Positions 11,136-21,776 of a stretch of DNA of 64,000 bases are shown one piece after another. The number at the start of each line of letters is the position of its first letter. Positions within the stretch are counted from its first letter, which is position 1. The notes beneath the pieces are model-generated. The model saw only the letters and a program-made list of their open reading frames with translations. It was not told the origin of the DNA and ran no database searches. Made by a program: the position numbers and the translations under genes. This DNA is from Chaetomium olivaceum. Lineage: Eukaryota; Ascomycota; Sordariomycetes; Sordariales; Chaetomiaceae. The stretch lies in contig JAYWVB010000012.1 in NCBI GenBank assembly GCA_039881045.1, positions 496,001 through 560,000 of the forward strand, written 5' to 3'.

Positions 11136-12790
11136 ATGGAACCTCTTCCAAAAGAGAGTCGTATAATCCTTGCGCTTGAAGCTCTTAAAAAAGACTCTAA
11201 ACTTTCCGTACGGAAGGCTGCTACGATCTACGAGATTCCACGAAGCTCACTGCGACACCGACGCGCTGGAAAGCAACCACGACCAGAAATACCAGCTAAC
11301 CTTCGAAAATTGACCGACTTGGAGGAACAAGTCCTTCTTGAGAGGGTACTCGACCTTGATGCGCGAGGATTTCAGCCCCAGCTCTCGGACCTTCGAGAAA
11401 TGGCCGATCGCCTTCGGGCCGCACGCGGCGCGTCGCCCGTCGGACCCCGATGGGCAAACGGTTTCGTAAAGCGACATTCCAAGGTTGCAACGCGTTTCCG
11501 ACGTCAAATCGATTATCAGAGGGCCCAATGCGAAGATCCCGAGGTAGTAAACGCGTGGTTTCGGCTCGTACGCAACGTAATCGACAAATACGCGATCCAA
11601 GAGGGGGATATCTACAACTTCGACGAGACTGGGTTCCAGATGGGCATGCTTTCGAGTGCAAAGGTCGTGACGAGCTCCGAGCGCCGTGGAGGCCGCGCAC
11701 AAAGCAGCCTGGCAATCGGGAGTGGGTTACGGTGATCCAAGCTGTGTGTGCGGATGGCTGGGTCGTGCCGCCGTACTTTGTCGTCAAGGGGAAAAACCAC
11801 CTCCTCCCCTGGTACCAGGACAGCCGATTCCAGCCCGAATGGAGAGTCCACACAAGCGAAAATGGCTGGACAACAAATGAGATTGGCGTCGATTGGCTAA
11901 AACATTTCGACCAGGCTACCAAACGCCGTACGAGAGGGGTACATCGACTGCTTATCCTCGACGGCCACGAAAGCCACCACTCGATCGACTTCGAAGATTT
12001 CTGCAAGGCCAACAACATTATTACACTTTGCATGCCTCCCCATTCTTCCCACTTTCTCCAGCCCCTCGATGTTGGGTGTTTTAGTCGGCTTAAGGCCTTG
12101 TACGGCAAGCAGATTGAGCAGATGATGCGGATGCAGATCACCCACATTACGAAGGAGGACTTCTTCGACGCGTTTGTCGAGGCATTTCACGCTTCCGTCA
12201 CAGCGAACAACATACGAGAGGGCTTTAGAGCAACTGGCCTAGTTTCTTTTGACCCTGAATTGGTAGTTTCTTGCCTCGACCCTAAGCCACTTACCCCATC
12301 TCCTCCAAACTCGCGTCCCGGAACAGCCTCGACCTGGGCCCTGAAGACCCCATCCAATGCGTACGACGCGACCAAGAGCTCCATCACTCTCAAGCGGAAG
12401 ATCGAGAACCATCAAGGTAGCTCTCCGACTCACATTTTCGACATCATCGACTTGCAGGCCAAGAGCATCTCAAAGTTGGCACATGAAATGGTGTTACTCC
12501 GAGCTGAGGCCCAGGAACTTCGTACAGCAAATGAGCGACTAAGCAAGCGCCGTAGGACAAAGAAAACGCGTCTGCAGAAAGGAGGATCACTTAGTTTAAA
12601 AGAGGCAAAGGGTTTGATGGCTGATCGGGGACTTGGTGATAAGGACTGCGAGGAAACGTCTGGGAGTAGTGGTTGTATAACAGTGGGTGGGCCACGCATT
12701 CGGCTCTGCAGCAACTGCAAGAAGCCCGGCCACAATGCACGAACATGTCAAGTAGTTTGCGAGACATCTGAAGATGGTGATACCGAGTAG
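11136..12790 (+). pseudogene. pogo-type DDE transposase, frameshifted
   Basis: Cut-and-paste transposase of about 550 codons. The ATG at 11136 is the first in frame inside the left inverted repeat. Visible parts: N-terminal psq-type helix-turn-helix (SVRKAATIYEIPRSSLRHR); a CENP-B-type second DNA-binding region ending at GPRWANGFVKRH; then the DDE catalytic core, with first Asp in YNFDETGFQMG (about 11615), second in LLILDGHESHH (about 11955) and third acidic residue region PPHSSHFLQPLDVGCFS (about 12035). A C-terminal CCHC zinc knuckle CSNCKKPGHNARTC sits near 12710. One base is missing near 11700: the upstream frame ends at 11735 while the downstream frame continues from KQPGNREWVTVIQA. Conserved sequence on both sides of the break shows it was one gene. 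Confidence 0.88.
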
Positions 12791-12849
12791 TTTCAATTGA
12801 TTTGAGTTGTTGTGGCTGAATTGACTTACACGAGGTGGTTGAGGTCCGG

Positions 12850-12897
12850 GAAAAGTGGCCCACTCGTTATGGTGGGCCACTCGTTATGCAAGTACGT
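12850..12897 (-). repeat. Right terminal inverted repeat of pogo-like element
   Basis: Reverse complement of the left repeat with one mismatch; carries the same 11-bp internal palindrome. Followed by the second TA at 12898-12899. Confidence 0.93.
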
Positions 12898-12899
12898 TA

Positions 12900-13190
12900 C
12901 TGATAATCCCAATGTTTACCCTCCGTGGTGTCCTTCCTGCTCTGGGTGTGATTGCAAGTGGATCACCGTCTTCCCGAACCGGCTATCGGGCAATGGCGGG
13001 TAAATAGTCTTAGTGATAGTTATCCCAGGTTTGCTCGTGACTGTCACCTCCGGGGGCTGGGGAAGGTGCTCTCCTGTGACGGAGAATGCGCCTGGTGCCC
13101 TGGGTTAGGGTTGGATGCGCATTCCTGGTCATATACTGCAGTGGTCTGTGCGCACACCACACTTATTCCACGACCCATCCCTGTGTTGTA
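12900..13190. other. Spacer between pogo element and Helitron array
   Basis: About 290 bp with no recognised gene, repeat or terminus. Confidence 0.4.
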
Positions 13191-13630
13191 CAAGAGGGAC
13201 CGTGCCGCTGCGCGGCACGCCAAAGGAAGCCTGGAGGAACATGCTGGTGCAGGTAGCCCCCATAGCGGTATCAGAATTCCTTCGTGCGATTGATATTAGG
13301 GCAAGGGCAATTGTCTATTTGATCAAATCAAGGTCGGGTTTAGTCATACAGCCGCGCCTTCTTCCTTCCTGCTGTGGATCTCTTGCTTCTGACCGGTTCG
13401 GGAGAGCTTGCTTCCTTCCTCTTCTTTGTTGAGGTACTGCTACTCGAAGCGAGTTGAGCGTCCAACAATTCCTCTGTGTCCGAACCATCGTTCGAGCCAT
13501 CGCCATCTAGATCAACAGTTAGGTGAGCCATGGGTCTGGAAGGCGGCGATACATACCTGAAGATGGAACTGTGAACACCGGGGCAGGGTCGGCCGTGATT
13601 GAATCCACCGGTGCTCCAGGGATGGCTGGG
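13191..13630 (-). mobile_element. Helitron2-like right-end fragment, inverted (A0)
   Basis: A 440-bp solo right end in the opposite orientation to the main array. Reading on the minus strand: the C-terminal exons of the accessory protein gene (about 13620 down to 13340), the 12-bp subterminal repeat (13229-13240), the terminal hairpin (13202-13218, 7-bp stem, 3-base loop) and the terminus CCCTCTTG next to T. It is nearly identical to the right end of unit C at 32080-32541. The match stops near 13630, where unrelated sequence begins. Confidence 0.8.
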
Positions 13631-13712
13631 CAGGGAAATGAGCGAGCGAGGGAAGGAGTGACGGAGAAGTCGAGAGTACAAAAAGGGGACTTCTGGGAGA
13701 GGAGCGCCTTAT

Positions 13713-13946
13713 GCCTGGAGGAACGTACGAGGAACGAGTACTTCCGAAAGGTTCCTTTGCCTGGAGGAACGTACGAGGAACGAGTACTTCCGAAAGGTTC
13801 CTTTTGCCTGGAGGAACGTACGAGGAACGAGTACTTCCGAAAGGTTCCTTTTGCCTGGAGGAACGTACGAGGAACGAGTACTTCCGAAAGGTTCCTTTTG
13901 CCTGGAGGAACGTACGAGGAACGAGTACTTCCGAAAGGTTCCTTTT
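13713..13946 (+). repeat. 46/47-bp minisatellite, five units, at Helitron left end
   Basis: Five contiguous units (13713-13758, then four of 47 bp) begin GCCTGGAGGAAC and end in CCTTT or CCTTTT. They are essentially identical and have no spacers. Unit C has one copy (23301-23347) and unit B none, so copy number varies. Subterminal tandem repeats are a known trait of Helitron2/Helentron/DINE elements. Long open frames through this block (13523-14002 plus and its antisense) are repeat artefacts. Confidence 0.9.
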
Positions 13947-13995
13947 CCGAGAAAAACCATGGCCTGCTCAAGCACGGACCAATTCCCTGGAGTGA

Positions 13996-14029
13996 CCCAT
14001 AAAAAACCCATAAAAAACCCATAAAAAAA
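13996..14029 (+). repeat. 11-bp CCCATAAAAAA tandem repeats
   Basis: Three head-to-tail units following the minisatellite in unit A. Equivalent A-rich repeats lie at 21728-21776 (unit B, diverged) and 23399-23453 (unit C, about five units), so this is a fixed part of the left end. Confidence 0.85.
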
Positions 14030-14405
14030 GCCGTGCCATATCTCCCTGTATACTGTGAAGTTTTACTGTGATTATCTAACGATCGTGGAACGAGCCATCT
14101 TGTTTTGCGTGGAGGAACTTGCCTCTGACGATGAGCGTCTCGAAGTTGGGCTTGGCAGTGGTGATGCACGGACGGTCTGTTGGGGTCTGTCGGCTGTGGG
14201 GTTGCCCCGCTTTATAAGAGCCAATGAGATGGCGCAGCCCTAGGCAGCTTCACCGACGACCACGAAAGGATGCAAATTACAGGCCAACAAGATGAGAAGG
14301 AAACTATCAATTGGAAGTAGCCTGTTCCGCTAGAGAAAAGCTGCTAGGACGGAGCGACCGTGGAAAGCTGTACTACGATCCGGCGTCGGAAATCCTAGGG
14401 TCTCG

Positions 14406-16335
14406 CTAGAGCGCCGCGTCTTCTACGTCATCGGTTTCAGTACCCTGGCCAGATTCAGGCATGGCCTCCCATTCTTGAAACCACGACTCGTGCCTGTGGT
14501 CTTGCTCGAACCGCCGTCTGGTCTCCTCACCCCGTCGTTCCAGCTTGAGGATGGCGTCCCTCATGTCTTTATCAAGCACGTTCTTGGGCTCGATGAAGTC
14601 ACTGCGCGCTGGCTTCCGAAACAGATGCAGCCCGTCCCAGCTTTGCGCCCTCGACAGCTGCACGTACAGGCTCATGAAGCTGGGCCGCGTCGCCGTGCCA
14701 CTCGAGTGGACGCCTTTAAGGTTGACGAGCACGTTGGAGAACTGCTTGCCCTGGCTCTTCTGATCTGTCATGGCGAAGGCCGGTGTGCAGAGAGGCCCCG
14801 TTCGGTGGGTGACCCACCGAAAACCCGGCTTGCCCCTCCATCTGCCTTCTTTGCCCCGCATTTGGCTCGGGATGGCGACCGTCTTGCTCTTGATTAAAAT
14901 GGTGCCATTGGGGAGCCCGGGGATGGCGAGGCCCGCGCTGTCGTCTGACTGAAGGAGGACGGCCACCGGCGGTCCAAGATGAAGAGTCACATCGCTGGCG
15001 AGCGCGATGGTGCCGGCGGCGAGGTCGGGAAAGATGTCGACGGCCTTGAAAGGCGCTGTTGACGACCTTCAGCCCGACAAACTGGTTGCGAGTCACCACC
15101 ACCGGCATGCCTTGCGCGTAGAAGAAGAGGCCGGGGGTCGGCAGCTGCGAGTCGTCTCCGTAGCGGAGCACGTGGCATAGGTCCCCCGCACTCAATCGCT
15201 TCCCCGACTCAGTATCGTGCTTGGCCGCAAAGACTGAGATGTGCTTGCCGTGGGCACGAGCCCACTGGACGACGGCCGCCATGTTCAGGTCCCACCGGTC
15301 TTGGTTCAGAGGCGTGATGGCTCTCAGGCCATCTACGAAGGAGTACTTGCACGACGGTGTATAGAGGCGTTGGCTCAGCCGCTGGAAGTCCAGCTCTCTG
15401 CTCCCCACTGCGCAGGCGCCGGAGGAAGCCCCGCAGCCTTGGACAGCCGGCTGCGCGGACCTGTTCGCGGAGGATGACGACGTTCGTGAACTGGAGGAAC
15501 AGCTTATGCGCTGCTAGGTGCTTTGCCGAGCTGTCCGGTCTCTGTCCACCGGGGTCCTTAGGCGTTGGCAAGAGGAGGCTGGTCTGCAGGACGGGGTCGA
15601 ACTGGAAGAAATCACCAAAGAACATGACCATGGGATCCCGCCGAACGGTCGATGCTGGTCGTCTCTGTACTGCTTCAGGCGGCTGTCCACCGCCGCGAGC
15701 GTGAGACCGCCCACCTGGCTGATCTCGTCGATAACCAGCATGATCATGTTTTTCCACCGCAGCTTCTCTTCTTCCGAGATGTTCTTGGCTGTCGCGGCCC
15801 TGCCCTCAAACGCAATATTTGCCGCCGAGTGCAGCGTCACTCCGCCGATAAGCGCGGCCGCATTACCGCTGGCGCCCGTCAGGAGCAGCGTGTGGAGACC
15901 GTCCTTCAGCCGGAACATGTCTTGATGGCGTGATGACGCGAGATTTGCCGGTGCCGCCCTCGCCGCCGACGTATTGGAATGCTGCCGACCCCCTCTTCCT
16001 GCAGCCGTGTGCCGCGCTCGTCAAGAAACGCTGCCGGCAGCAAGACCGCCATCGATTGGAGCTTGTTCAGGGTCCAGTGCCTTGTGAGCCCCAGGGCCAC
16101 ATCGACGTACGTTGCATAGCGGCCAAGTTCGAGCCGCATCCGTCCGCCCGGGCCGACCCCTTCTGGCGATATTTCGCCTCCGTGAACGGGCCTCCGTGAA
16201 CGGGCCGCCGTGGGCTCCTGGGGTGCCCATCGTCATGCGCAGAAAACGGATTCGTCTGCCTGCCCTGGATCTTCGCTGTCACGGTGCTGTCCTCTTTCTT
16301 CTGGACCTTCAATATAGCGTCGGCCTCCAACAGCA
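14406..16335 (-). pseudogene. Helitron Rep-helicase, C-terminal part (unit A)
   Basis: C-terminal two thirds of a PIF1-type (superfamily 1B) Helitron helicase, nearly identical over most of its length to 23799-25760 of unit C. Visible: the region before the P-loop (LTRHWTLNKLQSMAVLLPA), the Walker B/DExx segment MLVIDEISQVGG, FFGDFFQFDPVLQT, and the terminal motif YVQLSRAQSWDGLHLF. It is split over at least four frames (breaks near 15910, 15600-15700, 15400 and 15050) and truncated at about 16335, where similarity to unit C stops and the cargo begins. The N-terminal HUH endonuclease is absent, so this copy cannot encode a complete transposase. Confidence 0.85.
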
Positions 16336-16640
16336 GGTTGGTGGGGTTGAAATTCGATAGTTAGCTGAGACCAAGCTCGCTATCTACAGCGATTTCGAGA
16401 TCATTAAGAACCTACTCCTATTGATCTCAGCTTTGGATCTCCTACGAACACGGCCAGCGGATGCTGCTCATTCTGAAGTTCCCGGCTTGGCCGCGGATAA
16501 ACTGATTCCCTTTTTGAGGACGAGGGCTTCTTGCGCGAGAGGTATCGACAGGAGATGGCAGCTGTCCTGCAGACTTTCCAATTTCCACCACCCGGGTGAC
16601 CAAGAATCTAGAACCCAAGAAGCATCGCAACGAGCTTCTA
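16336..16640. other. Junction between Rep-helicase remnant and NLR gene
   Basis: About 300 bp without similarity to unit C and without a recognised gene; probably the 3' flank of the captured NLR gene. Confidence 0.4.
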
Positions 16641-19600
16641 CTACCGACTGGCAATTTGATCAACCGGTTCAGGGACCATACGACGAAGTTTCTTCGCCCG
16701 GTTGCTTGGAGTTCTAGAGCTGGAGCGCTTCAAAGACGATGTAATAGCGCCCCTTTTTTCAAACAGTTTAAAGATTTCTTGATGGCCTCTTGATGAGGCG
16801 GCCTGCGGAGCGTTTCCGTACTTGCCGCCCTCCGCGTTGACGTCCGCTCCCTTGTCCAAGAGTAGCATGACCACCTCTTGATGGCCTTCAGATGAGGCGG
16901 CCTGGAGAGCGTTGCTGTAGGAGCCGCCCTTCGCGTTGACGTCCGCTCCCTTGTCCAAGAGCAGTCTAGCGACCTCTTGATGGCCTCTCGATGAGGCGGC
17001 ATAGAGAGCGTTGCTGTAGGAGCCGCCCTTCGCGTTGACGTCCGCTCCCTTGTCCAAGAGCAGTCTAGCGACCTCTTGATGGCCTTCCGATGAAGCGGCT
17101 TGGAGAGCGTTGCCGTAGTGGCCGCCCTGTGCGTTGACGTCCGCTCCCTTGTCTAAGAGCAGTCTAGCGACCTCTTGATGGCCTCTCGATGAGGCGGCAT
17201 AGAGAGCGTTGCCGTAGTCGCCGCCCTGTGCGTTGACGTCCGCTCCCTTGTCTAAGAGCAGTCTAGCGACCTCTTGATGGCCTCTCGATGAGGCGGCATA
17301 GAGAGCGTTGCTGTAGGAGCCGCCCTTCGCGTTGACGTCCGCTCCCTTGTCCAAGAGCAGTCTAGCGACCTCTTGATGGCCTGCGGATGAGGCGGCCTGG
17401 AGAGCGTTGCCGTAGTGGCCGCCCTGCGCGTTGACGTCCGCTCCCTTGTCCAAGAGTAGCATGACCACCTCTTGATGGCCTCTCGATGAGGCGGCCTGCA
17501 GAGTGTTGCCGTAGTCGCCGCCCTGTGCGTTGACGTCCGCTCCCTTGTCCAAGAGTAGTCTGACGATCTCTTGATGGCCTTCCGATAAAGCGGCCTGCAG
17601 AGCGTTGCCGTAGAAGCCGCCCTGTGCGTTGACGTCCGCTCCCTTGTCCAAGAGTAGCATGACCACCTCTTGATGGCCTCTCGATGAGGCGGCATAGAGA
17701 GCGTTGCCGTAGTAGCCGCCCTGCGCGTTGACGTCCGCTCCCTTGTCCAAGAGCAGTCTGACGATCTCTCGAAGGCCTCTCGATGAGGCGGCCTGGAGAG
17801 CGTTGCCGTAGTGGCCGCCCTGCGTATTCACGTCCGCTCCTTTGCTGATAAGAATTTGTGCAGATGCTACTAGCCCAGCGAAGCAAACATAGTAGAGCCT
17901 GGAACCCTGTGGAGGACCTGGGTCATCGTCCCAGGCCATATCAGCCTGGTACAAACGAGCCCATCGCTGGAACGTCACTTCCTCTTCTAGGAACCTAACA
18001 ACTATATTTTCCGAAGCCTGAGCCAACACGGCATAGTCTGTCCAAACTTCCGCCGCAAATCTTGCCATCGGAAAATCCTGTTTAATCTGTTTGTGGCTAC
18101 CGTTTATATCCGTAAGATAAGTCAAGCATGTCCTCGTGATAGAAATGCTGGCAGTCAAAATCTGAAACTGATTCTCCCCAAGAAGATACTCCTTGACGGA
18201 AAAGTGGGCAAGATGCAGCTCTTTATCGGTGGCGTGAACGACTGTCACTAAGCTAGGACAGTAGTCCAAAACATCAGTATCGCAAAACAGTCGACGCTTG
18301 ATGTCGAACCCTCGCGACACGTGCTCGATATCCGTTGCTATTACTTCTTTTGCCTCGGCCAGCTTGAGAGGTCGCTTTGCGTGCACTAGAAACTGCAGGA
18401 GCCGTATCGCATCGCTTTTGAGCTCCGTCGGTATGCATTCAATCATACGTCGGTACGTATCTTTGAGGTTCCGCGGCAAAGATGCGAGAGCTTCCTCAAT
18501 AGCTGCTTCATGACGACATCGAGCCAGGCTGTCCAATTGACAGAATGCCCACCTGAACCTAAGCAGCGTGTCAGCAAACCATTAGCATATCGATAGAAGC
18601 GGTAATATCTCACATGCCGCCGGCCCCGTCCCCAACCTTACTCCGAATCAGCTTGAGGAGATCCTGCGACAAAGGCTTGTCCCGAAATTCGCGTCGTTGC
18701 GAAAGCTGTGCTGCGACGTACGATCGGATATCGGCGTTGACAGCCTGCTTGTTGAGTTCCAAGCTGTTTCCCTCGCCTATCAACGAGGGGATGTCGCGCA
18801 GGAACTCGGCTTCAGGCCGACCGGTACAAATCAGCTGGACGTGGCCCAACTCTGGCCTGGACACTACGTCTTTAATCCAGAGGAGTAAGTCGGCCCTCGT
18901 TGTCGACTCGTCTAAGGCGTCCAGAACAATAGAGACCTTCTTCTGGACTGCGAGCATCTTGAATAAAACATCTGAGAGCGCCTTTGTCGCAGGTTGGTCG
19001 CGGCCTTCCTGGTGTGCTTGAAATGGGGCGTCAAGAACACCCGCAGAACTAGCCCTGCCTCGGTAGAGTTGGAAAGCAAGTGACCGCAGCATGACATCCA
19101 TGGTCTGCTTTGCCGTGTCGCTAAAGTCAAAGAAGAAGCTGAGGATACGACGATCGTTTCCCTTTGCGAGATGATCCAGCACAGTCGCACTGAGAACCGT
19201 TTTTCCACATCCCGCGAGCCCATGCAGCCATAAATATCGGCGCGATCCCAAGTACCACTCCTGAAAGACCGGATTTTCCAGGAGCCACGCACCTGTCCCC
19301 TCATGGCGGAGCTCCCTCGCGTGGTTGGCGTTTGTGGACGGATCGGAGGGGCGAAGCCAGCGCTCGATCTTCTCGGTACGAAGGTCGGCCTGGATGGAAT
19401 CAGTGGCCATTTTCGCTGCAGCTGTGGTCTGCTGCACACTATCGAGTTTCTGTTCAATTAATGCAGGTCAGAATGTCTTCAAAGTCAGATTATTACTGTG
19501 CCTTGATTATTCGCTTGGCCAGGCCCCCGTGGGAGGATATAGGATCACTAACTTGATTAAGCACTTCCAGTGCCCTTTTGGTCTCCTGGACCTCCGCGAC

Positions 19601-20574
19601 CGGCACGTACGCCAGGAGCTCCTTGGCATACGCAGCGGCGGTGGCCGAGGCATAGCGTTGCCATCGATCGTTCTTGTGGGAATCGGCGTAGTCGCAGATT
19701 CCTCGGATCACGAGACAGGGAAAGTGGTTCATCAGGCCGGCTGCTTCCATCTCAAAGCAGATGCAATCCTCGCCGACGTCGGCAACAATCCGATCGCGTG
19801 TAGCGGCATCTTTGACAAGGGTGTTGCCGGATGCGATGGTCCCGTAGTGGATCTCGGGGTCGGTGGTGTCTCGAGCATCGCGTTTAACCTCGTCAGCCGT
19901 GTCACAGCCCCGACAGTCCGGCCCGGGGACGTGGTCGCATGAAGGTTGGAAGAGGCGGTCGTTGTCGGTGCCCTGGTGAATATAGCCAGGACTTTGCTTG
20001 GATCTCCTGTTCATCTTCGGGTTCTTCTTTAGCATCTGTTGAAGGAAGTTGGGAACCTTGGAGTCCATCGACTCGTGATCGGCCTGGATGCTGGCAAGCG
20101 CATTAAGGAGGACGGTCGGAGGTGGTCTGAGGAAGCCTTTGCGCTCACGCCTGTCACCAGACTTGGCCTTGATCAAATCGTACTGGCAGACGCCGCCTGT
20201 GGTTCCGTCGGGCTGGCTCACGACAATGTCGCCGAGCCGTATATCGTAATCTTCGTCCGGTCGGGCGATGCCGCCGCCTATGCCGACCAAAAGACCAACA
20301 CGGATGGATGGCAGAGAGGCAAGCAGGCTCGAGGCCGTGGTCGCAGCTGAGATGGTCCATAGACTCCGGCGGCAAGAGAGGCGATGACGATGTTGTGCTC
20401 ACCCACCCGACCCCATGTATAAACGTTTGCATCGGTTTGGTGTCTAACGAAGCCAGTTGGGGGCGCGTGTTCCTCGTCGAGCATTGCTTTTGCAGCGGCC
20501 CGCTCGATGGGAAGCGCAGCGATCCAAGCGACCCCATAGGAGTCGGGGCTGTCGAGAGCGTTGTGGGATGTCAT
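16641..20574 (-). CDS. PNP-NACHT-ankyrin NLR-type receptor
   Basis: Fungal STAND/NLR protein of the type linked to heterokaryon incompatibility and innate recognition. Three exons fit: 20574-19553, 19449-18614 and 18558-16641; the 103-bp and 55-bp introns have good splice sites and restore frame (GMFRWAFCQLDSLARCR across the second). Exon 1 is a purine/uridine phosphorylase-like domain (YGVAWIAALPIERAAAKAML, VGLLVGIGGGIARP, FEMEAAGLMNHFPCLVIRGI). Exon 2 holds the NACHT with P-loop LHGLAGCGKTVLSAT and Walker B-like SIVLDALDEST. Exon 3 has the winged-helix-like region, then ten full and flanking partial 33-residue ankyrin repeats. Exon 1 is one base short (1,022 nt): a single-base loss near 20348 shifts the frame at GPS/AATTASSLLASL. 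Corrected length would be about 1,258 aa. It lies between Helitron sequences on both sides. The frameshift may be real or an assembly error. Confidence 0.85.
16710..17840 (-). repeat. 99-bp tandem repeats encoding ankyrin units
   Basis: About eleven contiguous 99-bp units encode near-identical 33-residue ankyrin repeats around the constant core LLLDKGADVNA. Differences cluster at a few positions: the residue after AASS (R/E/A), the helix triplet VVM/VAR/IVR, the residue after DVNA (Q/K/E), the one to three residues after GG (HY, DY, SY, FY, YY, KY) and the last residue (Y/Q). This is the pattern of high-identity, recombining repeats of fungal NLRs. Confidence 0.9.
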
Positions 20575-21109
20575 GGTACGGATGAAAGCGCACGACACCG
20601 TCAGATTGACGAGCAGAATGTTAGGGTTATACGGTTGGCCTACATTGACGGAAGCTGGAATTGAGTCACCCGAGGAGAGAGAGGAGATGTGACAACGACA
20701 TATTGTTTTATCATACTGGTGAACGCAGCCTTGTACAACAGTTGCCATAGAAAGACGAGAGCAAGCTGAAAAGGACCAGGCCGGGTGGGATCAGGCCGTA
20801 ACAACAGGCTCTCACCAATCACACACACCCACGTTGGGGGCCCTGATGCTGTGGGCGCTTGCATACAGCACCCTCTAGCCTGCCGGATGGCATGATTGGG
20901 AGTGATCAATGCCAAGAAACTGCCTTTTGCGGCAGCCATCTGTTGGAAATAACGGGTGTCCGGCTGCCTCAAAAACCAAAAAGGTTCCCTCATTTACACT
21001 AACGTTAGCGCAAGATATCTCTAGATATCTCATTCTTGTTCGGGACTAATCTCGTTCAGTACGTTAACTGAGTTGTTAGCTCTTTTTGCAGATTTCAAGC
21101 TCTGCTTTG
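20575..21109. other. Upstream region of the NLR gene
   Basis: About 535 bp with no gene. It should contain the NLR promoter (minus strand) and the right-hand cargo junction. A short palindromic stretch AGATATCTCTAGATATCT lies near 21013. No similarity to unit C was noticed here. Confidence 0.4.
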
Positions 21110-21543
21110 TACCAGCTGGCTCTGTGGGAGTTGCAAGTAGAAACCCATTCTCGTCACCAAACCATGCTCGAAATCCCACGTCGTCACCTCAGATTAGATC
21201 TTCTGTCTCGATGGTTGCCCCAAAGACCACAGAACGCGAAACGACCGAACTAGCAGCCAGCCTGGAGCACCGGTGGATTCAATCACGGCCGACCCTGCCC
21301 CGGTGTTCACAGTTCCATCTTCAGGTATGTATCGCCGCCTTCCAGACCCACGGCTCACCTAACTGTTGATCTAGATGGCGATGGCTCGAACGATGGTTCG
21401 GACACAGAGGAATTGTTGGACGCTCAACTCGCTTCGAGTAGCAGTACCTCAACAAAGAAGAGGAAGGAAGCAAGCTCTCCCGAACCGGTCAAAAGCAAGA
21501 GATCCACAGCAGAAGGAAGAAGGCGCGGCTGTATGACTAAACC
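21110..21543 (+). pseudogene. Helitron accessory gene, C-terminal part (unit A)
   Basis: Closely matches the last two exons of the accessory gene at 32010-32391: the same intron (starts GTATGTATCGCC, ends GATCTAG) and the same C-terminal coding stretch with TKKRKEASSPEPV. The 5' portion is absent, with similarity starting near 21110. A one-base difference near 21511 (AGAAGG instead of AGGAAGG) shifts the last codons. It is a remnant, retained next to the right end. Confidence 0.8.
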
Positions 21544-21638
21544 CGACCTTGATTTGATCAAATAGACAATTGCCCTTGCCCTAATATCAACCGCACGAAG
21601 GAATTCTGATACCGCTATGGGGCTACCTGCACCAGCAT

Positions 21639-21689
21639 GTTCCTCCAGGCTTCCTTTGGCGTGCCGCGCAGCGGCACGGTCCCTCTTGT
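21639..21689 (+). repeat. Helitron right end of unit A
   Basis: 12-bp repeat GTTCCTCCAGGC (21639-21650, reverse complement of the left end), then hairpin GTGCCGC-GCA-GCGGCAC (21661-21677) and the terminal CCCTCTTG-T. The next unit starts immediately. Confidence 0.85.
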
Positions 21690-21727
21690 TCCGAGAAAAA
21701 CCATGCTCCAAGCACGGACCACTTCCG

Positions 21728-21776
21728 CCCCATAAAAACCCCATAAAACGCCCCATCCAAACGCCCCATCAAAAAA
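21728..21776 (+). repeat. A-rich subterminal tandem repeats (unit B)
   Basis: Four diverged 11-14 bp units of the CCCATAAAAA type, in the same place as in units A and C. Confidence 0.75.

Larger units (their letters stand above)
11038..12897 (+). mobile_element. pogo/Fot1-like DNA transposon
   Basis: A complete-looking 1,860-bp element bounded by inverted repeats of about 48 bp (11038-11085 and 12850-12897) that differ at one position. A TA dinucleotide flanks both ends (11036-11037 and 12898-12899), matching the TA target duplication of the Tc1/mariner-pogo superfamily. Size and organisation fit Fot1-like fungal elements. The single transposase gene is broken by a frameshift, so this copy is probably not autonomous. 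Confidence 0.93.
13713..21689 (+). mobile_element. Helitron2-like unit A carrying an NLR gene
   Basis: Left end at 13713 (T, then the 12-bp repeat GCCTGGAGGAAC within five minisatellite units); right end at 21689 (matching repeat 21639-21650, hairpin 21661-21677, terminal CTCTTG-T). Between the ends lie the C-terminal part of the Rep-helicase (minus strand, to about 16335), a PNP-NACHT-ankyrin gene (minus, 16641-20574) and the C-terminal part of the accessory gene (plus, from about 21110). Compared with unit C, the N-terminal Rep and N-terminal accessory regions are missing and the NLR segment occupies their place. The two ends match those of unit C in order and orientation. Treating 13713-21689 as one element is an inference from this arrangement. 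Confidence 0.7.

Noticed and set aside
13713..13946. Regular identical repeats that could suggest a CRISPR array
   Set aside because: Units are contiguous with no spacers and sit at the terminus of a eukaryotic Helitron; it is a minisatellite.
13523..14002. Open frame with repeated ERTRNEYFRKVP-type peptide
   Set aside because: It is a translation of the 46/47-bp minisatellite, and the antisense and other frames are equally open.
16710..17840. 99-bp repeat array as noncoding satellite
   Set aside because: The repeat keeps one open frame and encodes canonical ankyrin units downstream of NACHT.
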